Assembly: GCA_050633445.1 (NCBI GenBank)
Contig: JBOEGN010000032.1
Span: forward strand, 30,943-94,942
Direction: 5' to 3'
Origin: Thalassobius sp050633445
Lineage (GTDB): Bacteria; Pseudomonadota; Alphaproteobacteria; Rhodobacterales; Rhodobacteraceae
DNA length: 64,000 nucleotides
A model generated the notes under the pieces. It ran no database searches and was not told the DNA's origin. It saw only the letters and a list, made by a program, of their open reading frames with translations. Made by a program: the position numbers and the translations under genes. Shown in pieces: positions 37,292-45,768 of this stretch. Each line of letters starts with the position of its first letter. Positions within the stretch are counted from its first letter, which is position 1.

Positions 37292-38419
37292 CTAGCCGAT
37301 CATTTGCGCGGACCGTCCTTGTGAATCGTAATGTCGCTTTAGCCGTTGCAAGGCGATCCTCAGGACAATTTTGCCCGAGCGCGCCGACCAACCCATGCGT
37401 TTTTCAGCGGTTTCCAAGCCTTCCAGATAGCAGCAGCACCGCAGCGCGACATCGCCCAATCCGGGCCCCAGATCGCGCAACGCCGAGGCCATACGAGAAC
37501 GCGCCGCCGCTGGGCCGGTGGTCCCCATCTCAGCGCTTCCGGTGCTGCCACCACCGCGACCGCTAAGGAAATGATCCCAATTCTGGGTAAGGCCCGGTTC
37601 GATCTGAGACAGCTCGAAATCCTCACGCAGACGTTCGCCAACCGCGACCAGATCGTCGGACAGAAAGGGATTGCCCTCTTTGTCTTTGCGCCGTGCCAGC
37701 AGGGTCAACGGCGAATCTGGTGCGGAATATCGGCTGCGTCCCGTCATGCGCGGCGCCCCTGCCCCCACAGCAATTGCCTCTGCTCCGGCAAACCCGGCCT
37801 GCGCTTCGGCAAATCCGGGCTGCGCCGAGTTTTCACGTTTGGCCACCAGTGACGCCAACGCCGCCCGGCCGGCCGAGGTCACAACATAGCGCGAAATCCG
37901 CGCAGGGGCGTCGCACGTAATCCACTCTTTGAGGGCCATCGCCTGGGCCACTTCGCGATCGACAACGGCGGTGCGTGTCGTTGTGCCACTGTCATTTTCG
38001 CGCACGACGACGGCTTTCTCCATTTCCTGCGCCACGGCCAGCACAGCGCCGGTTTCGGTCATGCGGCGCAATATGCGCGCAGCCTCTTTTTCGAATGCGT
38101 CGGTTTCCACGGGGGGAAGGGATGTTTCAGGGACGCTCATGATGTCAGGCTCCGGTTTCTTGGTCGGTGAGGTCAATCTCCGCGTCTGAAAATGTGTACG
38201 GCTCAGGCGCAAGAGGGCTTCGTCAACCAAAAGATCTTCACGTCGGCATTCCAATTTACGAATCTGGCGCAAAATGGTCGAAGCGTGACACCCGGCCTCG
38301 CGTGCGATGGCTCGGATCGTCTGTCCGGATTCTGTATGCGCCAAGTACCGTACGGCACTGTCCGGCACCCATTCCGGAACAGTTGCGGCACTTACAGGCA
38401 TCGCGATTGCATTCGGCAT
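37292..38419 (-). CDS. DUF6456 helix-turn-helix protein
   Basis: About 375 residues. N-terminal helix-turn-helix region (SGQTIRAIAREAGCHASTILRQIRKLE), a middle low-complexity part, and a C-terminal conserved segment (FEKEAARILRRM early, LGDVALRCCCYLEGLETAEKRMGWSAR late) that I associate with DUF6456 in Rhodobacteraceae. Presumably a DNA-binding regulator; targets unknown. The ATG at 38419 (MPNAIAM) has GGAG six bases upstream and is preferred to a GTG at 38461. A CtrA-like site lies about 85 bases upstream. Divergent from DUF6477. Confidence 0.75.
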   Translation of the reverse strand: MPNAIAMPVSAATVPEWVPDSAVRYLAHTESGQTIRAIAREAGCHASTILRQIRKLECRREDLLVDEALLRLSRTHFQTRRLTSPTKKPEPDIMSVPETSLPPVETDAFEKEAARILRRMTETGAVLAVAQEMEKAVVVRENDSGTTTRTAVVDREVAQAMALKEWITCDAPARISRYVVTSAGRAALASLVAKRENSAQPGFAEAQAGFAGAEAIAVGAGAPRMTGRSRYSAPDSPLTLLARRKDKEGNPFLSDDLVAVGERLREDFELSQIEPGLTQNWDHFLSGRGGGSTGSAEMGTTGPAAARSRMASALRDLGPGLGDVALRCCCYLEGLETAEKRMGWSARSGKIVLRIALQRLKRHYDSQGRSAQMIG

Positions 38420-38500
38420 GTCAGCTCCATAAAGGTCACGGTTTTTGACCTGGTTATCCACGCGTTATCCCCAGATCGTCCGCAACCTAAGCGCGGGTTT

Positions 38501-38516
38501 GTTACCCTTTGGTTAA
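38501..38516 (-). promoter_or_regulatory. CtrA-like binding site
   Basis: Reads TTAA, CCAAAGG (7 bases), GTAAC on the minus strand, one mismatch from TTAA-N7-TTAAC. It sits in the spacer between the divergent DUF6456 and DUF6477 genes. Match by eye only. Confidence 0.4.
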
Positions 38517-38654
38517 CAATTATCGTTCTGACAATCTTTGTTTCCAAATTGTAAACATTTGAGGTGCCCAGCGTTCGGTAGGTGCGACCATCGCGCAACA
38601 CTACCCTAGGGTGTGCAATCGTGCTTTCGACACCTCTGAAAAGGAATATTTGAT

Positions 38655-38942
38655 ATGATGGACCTGCTGAGCTTTCTGACGACCTTGCACCGTCCGCGTC
38701 TGTTGATCCGTGCGGCGCGGTACGGAATCACAGAGTATCGACGCGACATTCATCTGACGCGCATTCTGGGGACCTCTCGCTTGCCCCGCTCGGCCGCTGC
38801 GCTGGCCGAACTGATCAATCTGGAGATGGATATAGACGAGTTGCGACGTCAAAAAGCGGCGGATTACGCGCCCGCCCGTCATGTGGAATTGCTGATTGCC
38901 GTTATGGGCGAGGCGCAACTGCTGCGCGCCTCGACCTTATAA
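38655..38942 (+). CDS. DUF6477 family protein
   Basis: 95 residues, soluble, rich in Arg and Leu (HRPRLLIRAARYG, YAPARHVELLIAVMGEAQLL). I recognise the pattern as DUF6477, a small Rhodobacteraceae family without a known job. Two ATGs in tandem start it; AAAGGAA lies seven bases upstream. Divergent from DUF6456 across 235 bases holding a CtrA-like site, and its stop abuts the MttB-family gene. Could be regulated with motility or cell-cycle genes, which is inference only. Confidence 0.7.
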   Translation: MMDLLSFLTTLHRPRLLIRAARYGITEYRRDIHLTRILGTSRLPRSAAALAELINLEMDIDELRRQKAADYAPARHVELLIAVMGEAQLLRASTL

Positions 38943-40484
38943 TTAGCTGAACGCGTCCGGCATCGAGGCTTTCTTGCCCGCAACATACCCAGCCAATTCT
39001 TCGGCCACAGCGGGATCGATCACTGGCGAAACATAGTCGGCCAGCATCTTTTCCACACGGGTCGTGGCAAGGGTCATTGTATCGCGTGACCCTTCTTCGG
39101 CCCAGGTTTCAAACGGCTTATAGTCCAGCACTTCGGTGCGCCAGAATGCATCCTGAAAGTTGGCCTGGGTATGGGCGCATCCCAGATAGTGTCCGCCCGG
39201 CCCCACCTCACGGATGGCATCCAGCGCCTGGGCATTGTCGTCCATGCTGATCCCAGCCGCCATTTTGTGCAGCGTGCCCAGTTGGTCCGCGTCCATCACG
39301 AATTTCTCGTAGGAGGACACAAGCCCGCCTTCGAGCCATCCGCAGGCATGCAGCATGAAGTTCACGCCGGATAGTAGCCCCATATTCAACGAATTGGCGC
39401 TTTCATATCCCGCCTGTGCGTCCGGTAATTTCGACCCGGTGAACCCGCCAGACGAACGGTATGGCAACCCAAGACGCCGCGCCAATTGCCCTGCGCCATA
39501 GGTGACCTGCGCTGCCTCGGGCGTGCCAAAGGTCGGTGCACCCGAATTCATGTCGATCGAGGTCACAAACGCCCCCATGATCACCGGGGCGCCCTTACGG
39601 ATCAGCTGAGAATAAGCGACGCCGGCCATCGTCTCGGCCAATACCTGCGTCAGGGTCCCCGCGACCGACACAGGCGACATCGCACCGCCCACGATGAATG
39701 GGCTGATGATACAGGCTTGGTTATTGCGCGCGTAAACCTCCAGGCTGCCCATCATTACATCATCAAACGTCAACGGCGAGTTAATGTTGATCAGCGAGGT
39801 CATCACCGTGTTCTGCTGGATGAAGTCCTTACCGAACAGAATTTCGCACATTTCTACCGAATCCTGCGCGCGGCTGGGTTCCGTGACAGAGCCCATAAAC
39901 GGCTTATCCGACAGCGTCATATGGGCGTGGATCATGTCCAGATGCCGTTTGTTCACCGGAACATCCGTCGGCTCGCAGACCGTGCCGCCCGAATGGTGCA
40001 GCCATTTGGACATGTAGCCCAGTTTTACGAAATTGCGGAAATCCTCGATCGTGGCATAGCGCCGCCCTCCGGCAACATCATGCACGAAAGGCGGGCCATA
40101 GACCGGCGCCAGAACCAGGCTGCCATCCCCGATTACGACCGAGCGTTCGGGATTGCGCGCATGTTGCGTGAACTGACTGGGGGCGGTTTGACACAGCCTT
40201 CGCGCCAATCCGCGCGGGAATCGAACGCGCTCGCCCTCGATCATCGCACCGGCGTCGCGCAACAGCTCTAACGCGGCCGGGTTATCGACAAAATTCACGC
40301 CGATTTCTTCCAACACGGTGTCGGCGTTGTATTCGATGATTTCCAACGCTTCGTCGTTCAACACCTCAAGGTTTGGGATGTTGCGCTGGATATATTTCGC
40401 TGTCTCAAAGGACACCGCAGTGCGTGCCGCCCGTCGTGCGGCGCCGCCGCCTCCGCGTCGTCTGCGCCCGGCCTGTTCGCTCAT
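38943..40484 (-). CDS. Trimethylamine methyltransferase (MttB) family, non-pyrrolysine
   Basis: 513 residues, MttB superfamily TIM barrel. The frame is open throughout with no in-frame amber, so it is not a pyrrolysine enzyme; such members act on quaternary amines such as glycine betaine, proline betaine or carnitine and need a corrinoid protein. None is near. The N-terminus is strikingly basic and glycine-rich (GRRRRGGGGAARRAARTA). Divergent from guaA, 170 bases apart. Family motifs I see: YLGCAHTQANFQDAFWRT near the C-terminus and VYGPPFVHDVAGGRR around residue 128. Substrate not resolved. Confidence 0.85.
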   Translation of the reverse strand: MSEQAGRRRRGGGGAARRAARTAVSFETAKYIQRNIPNLEVLNDEALEIIEYNADTVLEEIGVNFVDNPAALELLRDAGAMIEGERVRFPRGLARRLCQTAPSQFTQHARNPERSVVIGDGSLVLAPVYGPPFVHDVAGGRRYATIEDFRNFVKLGYMSKWLHHSGGTVCEPTDVPVNKRHLDMIHAHMTLSDKPFMGSVTEPSRAQDSVEMCEILFGKDFIQQNTVMTSLININSPLTFDDVMMGSLEVYARNNQACIISPFIVGGAMSPVSVAGTLTQVLAETMAGVAYSQLIRKGAPVIMGAFVTSIDMNSGAPTFGTPEAAQVTYGAGQLARRLGLPYRSSGGFTGSKLPDAQAGYESANSLNMGLLSGVNFMLHACGWLEGGLVSSYEKFVMDADQLGTLHKMAAGISMDDNAQALDAIREVGPGGHYLGCAHTQANFQDAFWRTEVLDYKPFETWAEEGSRDTMTLATTRVEKMLADYVSPVIDPAVAEELAGYVAGKKASMPDAFS

Positions 40485-40654
40485 TCCTGATTCTCCCGGA
40501 GTGTTGGTTGTTCCCTTTTTTAAGATGCTTCAGGCGGCAAGCTTGGAAGGAATGCGGCCTCTGAGGCGCAAAAACGACCTCTGTCCCGGCTGCGGCCCGT
40601 ATTGTCGCGCCTCCCCCTCTTGCACGGGCAATCAAGCCGCCGTATTGGGCGTAC

Positions 40655-42220
40655 ATGACCCAAGACACCCATGACCGCCTTCTTATCATCGACTTTGGCA
40701 GCCAGGTTACGCAGCTGATTGCGCGTCGCCTGCGCGAGCTGAATGTCTATTGTGAAATTCATCCCTACCAGAATGTGAGCGATGCATTCCTGGCCGCGTT
40801 TGCGCCCAAGGCCATCATCTTCTCTGGTGGCCCGGATTCGGTGATGCGCGAGGGTTCGCCCCGTCCGCCGAAATCGGCCTATGAAATGGGTGTTCCCATC
40901 CTGGGCATCTGCTATGGCCAACAGGTCATGATGCATGACCTTGGCGGTAGGGTCGAGGCAGGCGAGCACGCCACCGCCGAGTTTGGCCGCGCCTATGTGA
41001 CCCCCGAGGCAACGCATCCCGATTTTCTGACCGGCTGGTTCCTGGACGGTGATGAACAAGTCTGGATGTCCCACGGCGATCACGTCGCTGAAATCGCCCC
41101 TGGTTTCGAGGTCTTTGGCACTTCGCCCGGCGCGCCCTTTGCGATTACCGCCGATCTGGACCGCAACTTCTTTGCCGTGCAGTTCCACCCCGAGGTGCAC
41201 CACACCCCGAATGGCGCGACCCTGTACGAGAATTTCGTCAAACTGGCCGGGTTTGCAGGCGACTGGACCATGGGTGCCTATCGCGAGGAAATGATCGCGA
41301 AAATCCGCGAGCAGGTGGGCGACAAACAGGTCATCTGCGCGCTGTCCGGCGGTGTTGACAGCTCGGTCACCGGCATCCTGCTGCACGAGGCGATCGGCGA
41401 TCAACTGACCTGTGTATTCGTCGATCACGGCTTGCTGCGCCTGAACGAGGCCGAGCAGGTCGTCGCGATGTTCCGCGACAATTATAACCTGAACCTGATC
41501 CATGCCGACGAAAGCGATCTGTTCCTGGGCGAGCTGGAAGGCGTTTCCGATCCGGAAACAAAGCGCAAGATCATTGGCAAACTGTTCATCGACGTATTCC
41601 AGAAATACGCCGACGGCATCGAAGGCGCCGAGTTCCTGGCACAGGGCACTCTGTACCCGGACGTGATTGAATCGGTCTCGTTCAGCGGTGGCCCCTCGGT
41701 TACCATCAAATCGCACCACAATGTGGGCGGTCTGCCTGAGAAAATGGGTCTGAAACTGGTCGAACCCCTGCGTGAGCTGTTCAAGGACGAGGTGCGCGCC
41801 CTGGGTCACGAACTGGGCCTGCCCGCGTCTTTCATTGGCCGTCACCCCTTCCCTGGTCCGGGCCTGGCGATCCGCTGCCCTGGCGAGATCACCCGCGACA
41901 AGCTGGAGATCCTGCGCAAGGCCGACGCCGTCTATATTGACCAGATCCGCAAGCACGGTCTGTACGATGAAATCTGGCAGGCCTTTGCCGCGATCCTGCC
42001 GATGCGCACCGTGGGTGTGATGGGCGACGGACGGACCTATGACTATGCGCTGGCGCTGCGCGCGGTGACGTCCGTGGATGGGATGACAGCGGATTACTAT
42101 CCGTTCACGCATGAATTCCTAGGCGAAACCATGACCCGGATCATCAACGAAGTGAAAGGCGTGAACCGCGTCTTCTATGATTGCACCTCGAAACCGCCCG
42201 GCACGATCGAGCTGGAATAA
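40655..42220 (+). CDS. guaA: GMP synthase (glutamine-hydrolysing)
   Basis: 521 residues. GATase domain with nucleophile Cys in ILGICYGQQVM and FHPEVHHT, an ATP pyrophosphatase domain with SGGVDSSV, and the C-terminal dimerisation domain (GRHPFPGPGLAIRCPGE). Converts XMP to GMP, following guaB at 6.9 kb. No obvious Shine-Dalgarno precedes the ATG at 40655. A terminator follows 10 bases after the stop. Confidence 0.97.
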   Translation: MTQDTHDRLLIIDFGSQVTQLIARRLRELNVYCEIHPYQNVSDAFLAAFAPKAIIFSGGPDSVMREGSPRPPKSAYEMGVPILGICYGQQVMMHDLGGRVEAGEHATAEFGRAYVTPEATHPDFLTGWFLDGDEQVWMSHGDHVAEIAPGFEVFGTSPGAPFAITADLDRNFFAVQFHPEVHHTPNGATLYENFVKLAGFAGDWTMGAYREEMIAKIREQVGDKQVICALSGGVDSSVTGILLHEAIGDQLTCVFVDHGLLRLNEAEQVVAMFRDNYNLNLIHADESDLFLGELEGVSDPETKRKIIGKLFIDVFQKYADGIEGAEFLAQGTLYPDVIESVSFSGGPSVTIKSHHNVGGLPEKMGLKLVEPLRELFKDEVRALGHELGLPASFIGRHPFPGPGLAIRCPGEITRDKLEILRKADAVYIDQIRKHGLYDEIWQAFAAILPMRTVGVMGDGRTYDYALALRAVTSVDGMTADYYPFTHEFLGETMTRIINEVKGVNRVFYDCTSKPPGTIELE

Positions 42221-42229
42221 CCGATTTTG

Positions 42230-42263
42230 CGCCCTGCCCGACCTGATCTGGCGGGGCGTTTTT
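42230..42263 (+). terminator. Intrinsic terminator of guaA
   Basis: CGCCCTGCC pairs with GGCGGGGCG (one wobble) across an 11-base loop, followed by TTTTT. Confidence 0.85.
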
Positions 42264-42795
42264 CTGTCTGGCCCCTCGTCTCAAGCATACCGTGGTCGCG
42301 CGACGACGCCTCTAAACCACCAAACAATCGCAACAATCTCACGCCTGTTTTGGCCCCGAACCGTTGAAAAATGCGCTGTTTTAGCGGGAAATTCGCGCCT
42401 GGCCCCGAGCTATTCCCCAGCACTTTCGACTCCGCCATCTCCTTCAAGGGTGCAAGGCGATTAGGGTTCCGCTGGCATTTCCTTTCCCCTTGAATGACAG
42501 GACCGGTCCGAGAAGAGCCACCCAAATAGCGGTGGGATGCACAATGAGGACCGTTATTGCTAAGGAAATACGCAAGGCCGCAGGCCCCACGACGACCAAG
42601 CCGCGGACCCTAGGGTTCTGGCGACGCAGTTCATCGAGGGTGTCCTGAAGAACGGCGATCTCAAGCTGGCCGGAGCGCCGGTTGAGCGCCCCGCGAAAGT
42701 CGGGGCCAAAGCGCTCAAGCTGATTGATATAGAGTTCTGCACCGCCTCGCTCCCGTTCGGGCCGCGAAAAGTCGCGAAGCCCTCTGTCATTCCCG
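42264..42795. other. Long non-coding stretch with a headless coding-like frame
   Basis: No gene can be assigned. On the minus strand an open frame runs about 42830-42444 (129 codons) without any usual start codon. Its first half has protein-like composition: ELYINQLERFGPDF, RRSGQLEIAVLQDTLDE, with second codon positions poor in GC and third positions rich. The rest turns hydrophobic. It begins inside a terminator hairpin, so it may be a gene remnant or chance. The part at 42264-42440 shows nothing I can interpret. Confidence 0.35.
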
Positions 42796-42825
42796 AAAAA
42801 GAGCGCAACGTCAGCGCTCCTTTTT
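42796..42825. terminator. Two-way terminator hairpin
   Basis: AAAAA, then GAGCGC / GCGCTC with loop AACGTCA, then CTTTTT. T runs flank the stem in both directions, so it can stop transcription from either strand. It isolates the EamA leader from guaA. Confidence 0.7.
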
Positions 42826-42837
42826 ACAAACTAAGGC

Positions 42838-42946
42838 TTCTTTTCCGATCAATCTGCGCTTAACGAGGAAGTCCAACCGGTCATTTTCCGGTGCTTTCTA
42901 TGTTCAGGGCGACGCCCTGATTGGGTTTCCGGAAAAGAATATCTGC
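42838..42946 (+). promoter_or_regulatory. Candidate regulatory RNA leader of the EamA gene
   Basis: TTCTTTTCCG (42838-42847) is perfectly complementary over ten bases to CGGAAAAGAA (42930-42939), which contains the Shine-Dalgarno GGAAAAG of the EamA gene (ATG at 42947). Inside are two hairpins: ACCGG / CCGGT (42876-42892) and TCAGGGC / GCCCTGA (42904-42920). This makes a closed multi-branch fold that would hide the ribosome-binding site. It resembles no riboswitch class I know. Folding was done by eye. Confidence 0.5.
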
Positions 42947-43813
42947 ATGCCGCACCGCGCCAACATCCTGAGAGCAAGCCTGTGGATGACCGGCGCGATT
43001 GCCTCCTTTACCACGATGGCCATTGCCGGTCGTGCCGTCAGCACCGAGCTGGACACGTTCGAAATCATGACCTTTCGCAGCCTGGTCGGGATCATCGTTG
43101 TGCTGGTTGTGGCCCGCGCCACTGGCAGTCTGAACCAGATCACACGCCGGCATCTGGGCACCCATTTTGTCCGCAACCTAGGCCATTTCGCAGGGCAGAA
43201 CCTGTGGTTCTATTCGCTGCCACTGATCCCGCTGGCTCAGGTCTTTGCGTTGGAATTCACCGCCCCCTTGTGGGTCATCCTGCTGTCGCCGCTGGTGCTG
43301 AAAGAGCGCATCACCCCAATTCGTGCCATGTCGGCCTTTCTGGGGTTTATCGGCATCCTGATCGTCGCGCGCCCGACCCCTGACAGCTTTGAGTTCGGCC
43401 AGTTGACCGCTGCCTCCGCCGCAATCGGCTTTGCCATCTCGATCATGTTCACGGCCAAACTGACGCGCTCGGAAACCACCACCTGTGTTTTGTTCTATCT
43501 GACCACAATGCAGGCCGTGTTTGGGATAATCTGCGCGGGCTATGATGGCGAGGTTACCTTGCCCTCGATGCAGGCCCTGCCCTGGTTGGTGCTGATCGGT
43601 TTTTCTGGGCTGTTGGGGCATTTCAGTCTGACCAATGCGCTGTCTATCGCCCCGGCCACGGTTGTGGTGCCGTTTGACTTTGCCCGTCTGCCGTTGATCG
43701 CGGTGATTGGGATGGTGTTTTACTCTGAACCGTTGGAGCTGTGGGTCGCAGTGGGGGCGATTGTGATCTTTGGCGCTAACTATCTGAACATATGGAATGA
43801 GACCCGGCGCTAG
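42947..43813 (+). CDS. EamA-family (DMT) transporter
   Basis: 288 residues, about ten membrane helices arranged as two EamA repeats (about 8-140 and 150-285). Motifs such as FYSLPLIPLAQVFALEFTAPLW and APATVVVPFDF fit the drug/metabolite exporter superfamily; members export amino acids, nucleosides or metabolites. GGAAAAG lies before the ATG and is partner of the hairpin described for the leader. The following P-loop protein starts 87 bases downstream. Substrate unknown. Confidence 0.88.
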   Translation: MPHRANILRASLWMTGAIASFTTMAIAGRAVSTELDTFEIMTFRSLVGIIVVLVVARATGSLNQITRRHLGTHFVRNLGHFAGQNLWFYSLPLIPLAQVFALEFTAPLWVILLSPLVLKERITPIRAMSAFLGFIGILIVARPTPDSFEFGQLTAASAAIGFAISIMFTAKLTRSETTTCVLFYLTTMQAVFGIICAGYDGEVTLPSMQALPWLVLIGFSGLLGHFSLTNALSIAPATVVVPFDFARLPLIAVIGMVFYSEPLELWVAVGAIVIFGANYLNIWNETRR

Positions 43814-43900
43814 GCGGTTCCATTTGCCGCGACTGGCCCAATAGGGTTTGACCGGCCAGCCCTGCCCCGCTAGGACTGCCCCGCGCAAAGGGGCCAAAGC

Positions 43901-44761
43901 ATGATCTACAAAACCGCTCAGGATTGGTTAAGTGCCGACAAGAAAAAGGTGCTGTTTTTTGGCATGTCGGGGCTGGGCAAGACCCATATCTCGAACATGT
44001 TGCGGGATCAAGGCGCGTGGTTTCATTACTCGATCGATTACCGGATCGGCACGCGCTATATGGGCGAATACATTGCTGACAACGCAAAACGCGAGGCGAT
44101 GACGAACCCGTTTCTGCGCGAGCTGTTGATGTCGGATTCGATTTATATCGGCTCGAACATCACCTTTGAGAACCTGACGCCGGTGTCGTCTTATCTTGGC
44201 AAACCCGGCGACGTGGCCAAGGGCGGCCTGCCCTATACGGAATATACCCGCCGCCAGTCTCAGTTCCGTACGGCCGAAATCGCGGCATTGCTGGACACCC
44301 CTTATTTCATCGAACGGGCCGAGGCGCTGTATGGGTATCCTCATTTCATCTGCGACACCGGCGGGTCGATCTGCGAATGGGTGAACCCGGACGATCCCGA
44401 TGATCTGGTCCTGAAAACCCTGTCGCAAAACGCGCTTATGATCTGGATCGAAGGCTCGGACTCCCATACCGAAGAGCTGGTCCGCCGTTTCGACAAGGCG
44501 CCTAAGCCCATGTCCTATCAGGGCGAATTCCTCGAACGGGTCTGGACCGAATACCTGTCGCTGAAGGGCTGCGATGAAACCCAGGTGGACCCGGATGATT
44601 TCATCCGCTTTACCTATGCTCAGGCGATGGCGCACCGTCAGCCGCTGTATCGCGCGATCGCGCAAAACTGGGGCGTCAGCGTCAAGGCCGAAGAGATCGC
44701 GCAGGTCAAAACGGCCAATGATTTCGATCAGTTGATCGCGCAGGCCCTTGAGCGTCGGTGA
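43901..44761 (+). CDS. P-loop protein of unknown function
   Basis: 286 residues. A clear Walker A near the start (FFGMSGLGKTHISNML, about residues 20-35), then DYRIGTRYMGEYIADNAKRE and HFICDTGGSICEW, giving a kinase- or ATPase-like fold. Soluble. I recognise a conserved alphaproteobacterial family usually labelled 'ATPase', without a known role. Lies just before metA (45 bases), so may share its transcript. A nucleoside/adenylate-type kinase activity is possible but unproven. Confidence 0.7.
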   Translation: MIYKTAQDWLSADKKKVLFFGMSGLGKTHISNMLRDQGAWFHYSIDYRIGTRYMGEYIADNAKREAMTNPFLRELLMSDSIYIGSNITFENLTPVSSYLGKPGDVAKGGLPYTEYTRRQSQFRTAEIAALLDTPYFIERAEALYGYPHFICDTGGSICEWVNPDDPDDLVLKTLSQNALMIWIEGSDSHTEELVRRFDKAPKPMSYQGEFLERVWTEYLSLKGCDETQVDPDDFIRFTYAQAMAHRQPLYRAIAQNWGVSVKAEEIAQVKTANDFDQLIAQALERR

Positions 44762-44806
44762 TCCCTGCCTTATCTCTTGGCCTCCATAGCAACCGGAGTC
44801 TGAAAG

Positions 44807-45766
44807 ATGCCCATCAAATTGCCACGTGATCTGCCCGCCTACGACGTTCTGACGAACGAAGGTGTTATGGTCATGTCCGATGAGATGGCCCAGCATCAGG
44901 ATATCCGCCCCATACGCATCGGGTTGCTGAACCTGATGCCCAAGAAAATCCAGACGGAAAATCAGTTCGCCCGCTTGATCGGGGCCACGCCCTTGCAGAT
45001 CGAATTCTCGCTGATCCGTATGTCCGAGCACGAGTCCAAAAACACCGGCGCTGCCCATCTGGAAAGCTTTTATCGCCCCTTCAGCGAGGTGAAGGCCAGC
45101 GGTCAGAAATTCGACGGGCTGATCATCACCGGCGCGCCGATCGAACATCTGCCGTTTGAGGACGTCACCTATTGGGACGAGCTGAAAGAGGTGTTCGAGT
45201 GGACCCAGACGCATGTCCATTCCACCTTTGGCGTCTGCTGGGGTGGCATGGCGATGATCCACTATTTCCATAATGTGCAGAAATACATTTTGGACGAGAA
45301 ACTCTTTGGCTGTTACCGCCACATGAATTTCGCCCAGAACAGCCCCTATTTGCAGGGGTTCTCGGACGATCTGATCATGCCGGTCAGCCGCTGGACGGAA
45401 ATGCGCCGCGACGAGATCGAGGCCGCAAACCTGCCGATCCTGCTGCATTCGGACGATGTTGGCCCCGCGCTGGTCGAAGACCCGGCACACCGGGCGCTCT
45501 ATGTGTTCAACCACCTGGAATATGACAGCGACACGCTGGATCAGGAATATCAGCGCGATCTGGCCAGCAATCAGATTGAAGGCGCCGAGATTCAGATGCC
45601 GTTTAACTATTTTCCGCAGGATGATCCCAGCCAGCGGCCTCAGAACCGTTGGCGCAGCCATGCGCATCTGCTCTATGGAAATTGGATCTCCGAGATCTAT
45701 CTGACCACGCCATATGACATGTCCTTGATTGGGCAAGCATCAACGGATTGGCGAAAGCAGGACTAG
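44807..45766 (+). CDS. metA: Homoserine O-acyltransferase (MetA), probably acetyl-specific
   Basis: 319 residues. First committed step of methionine synthesis. Catalytic Cys144 in FGVCWGGMAM, with the HLEYD His/Glu pair near residue 240. The specificity position reads GAPIEHLPFEDV (Glu113), where succinyl-transferring E. coli MetA has Gly; Glu there is associated with acetyl-CoA use, as in Bacillus MetA. I therefore expect O-acetylhomoserine as product. No SAM-type riboswitch fits in the 45 bases upstream. Confidence 0.92.
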   Translation: MPIKLPRDLPAYDVLTNEGVMVMSDEMAQHQDIRPIRIGLLNLMPKKIQTENQFARLIGATPLQIEFSLIRMSEHESKNTGAAHLESFYRPFSEVKASGQKFDGLIITGAPIEHLPFEDVTYWDELKEVFEWTQTHVHSTFGVCWGGMAMIHYFHNVQKYILDEKLFGCYRHMNFAQNSPYLQGFSDDLIMPVSRWTEMRRDEIEAANLPILLHSDDVGPALVEDPAHRALYVFNHLEYDSDTLDQEYQRDLASNQIEGAEIQMPFNYFPQDDPSQRPQNRWRSHAHLLYGNWISEIYLTTPYDMSLIGQASTDWRKQD

Positions 45767-45768
45767 AT

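Noticed and set aside
38943..40484. Pyrrolysine-containing methyltransferase
   Set aside because: The reading frame has no in-frame amber codon.
42560..42808. Minus-strand 82-residue frame starting TTG after AAGGAG
   Set aside because: The Shine-Dalgarno lies in the terminator stem and the protein composition is poor; another frame looks better.
44762..44806. SAM-II-like riboswitch before metA
   Set aside because: Only 45 bases separate the genes and none of the conserved SAM-II core is present.
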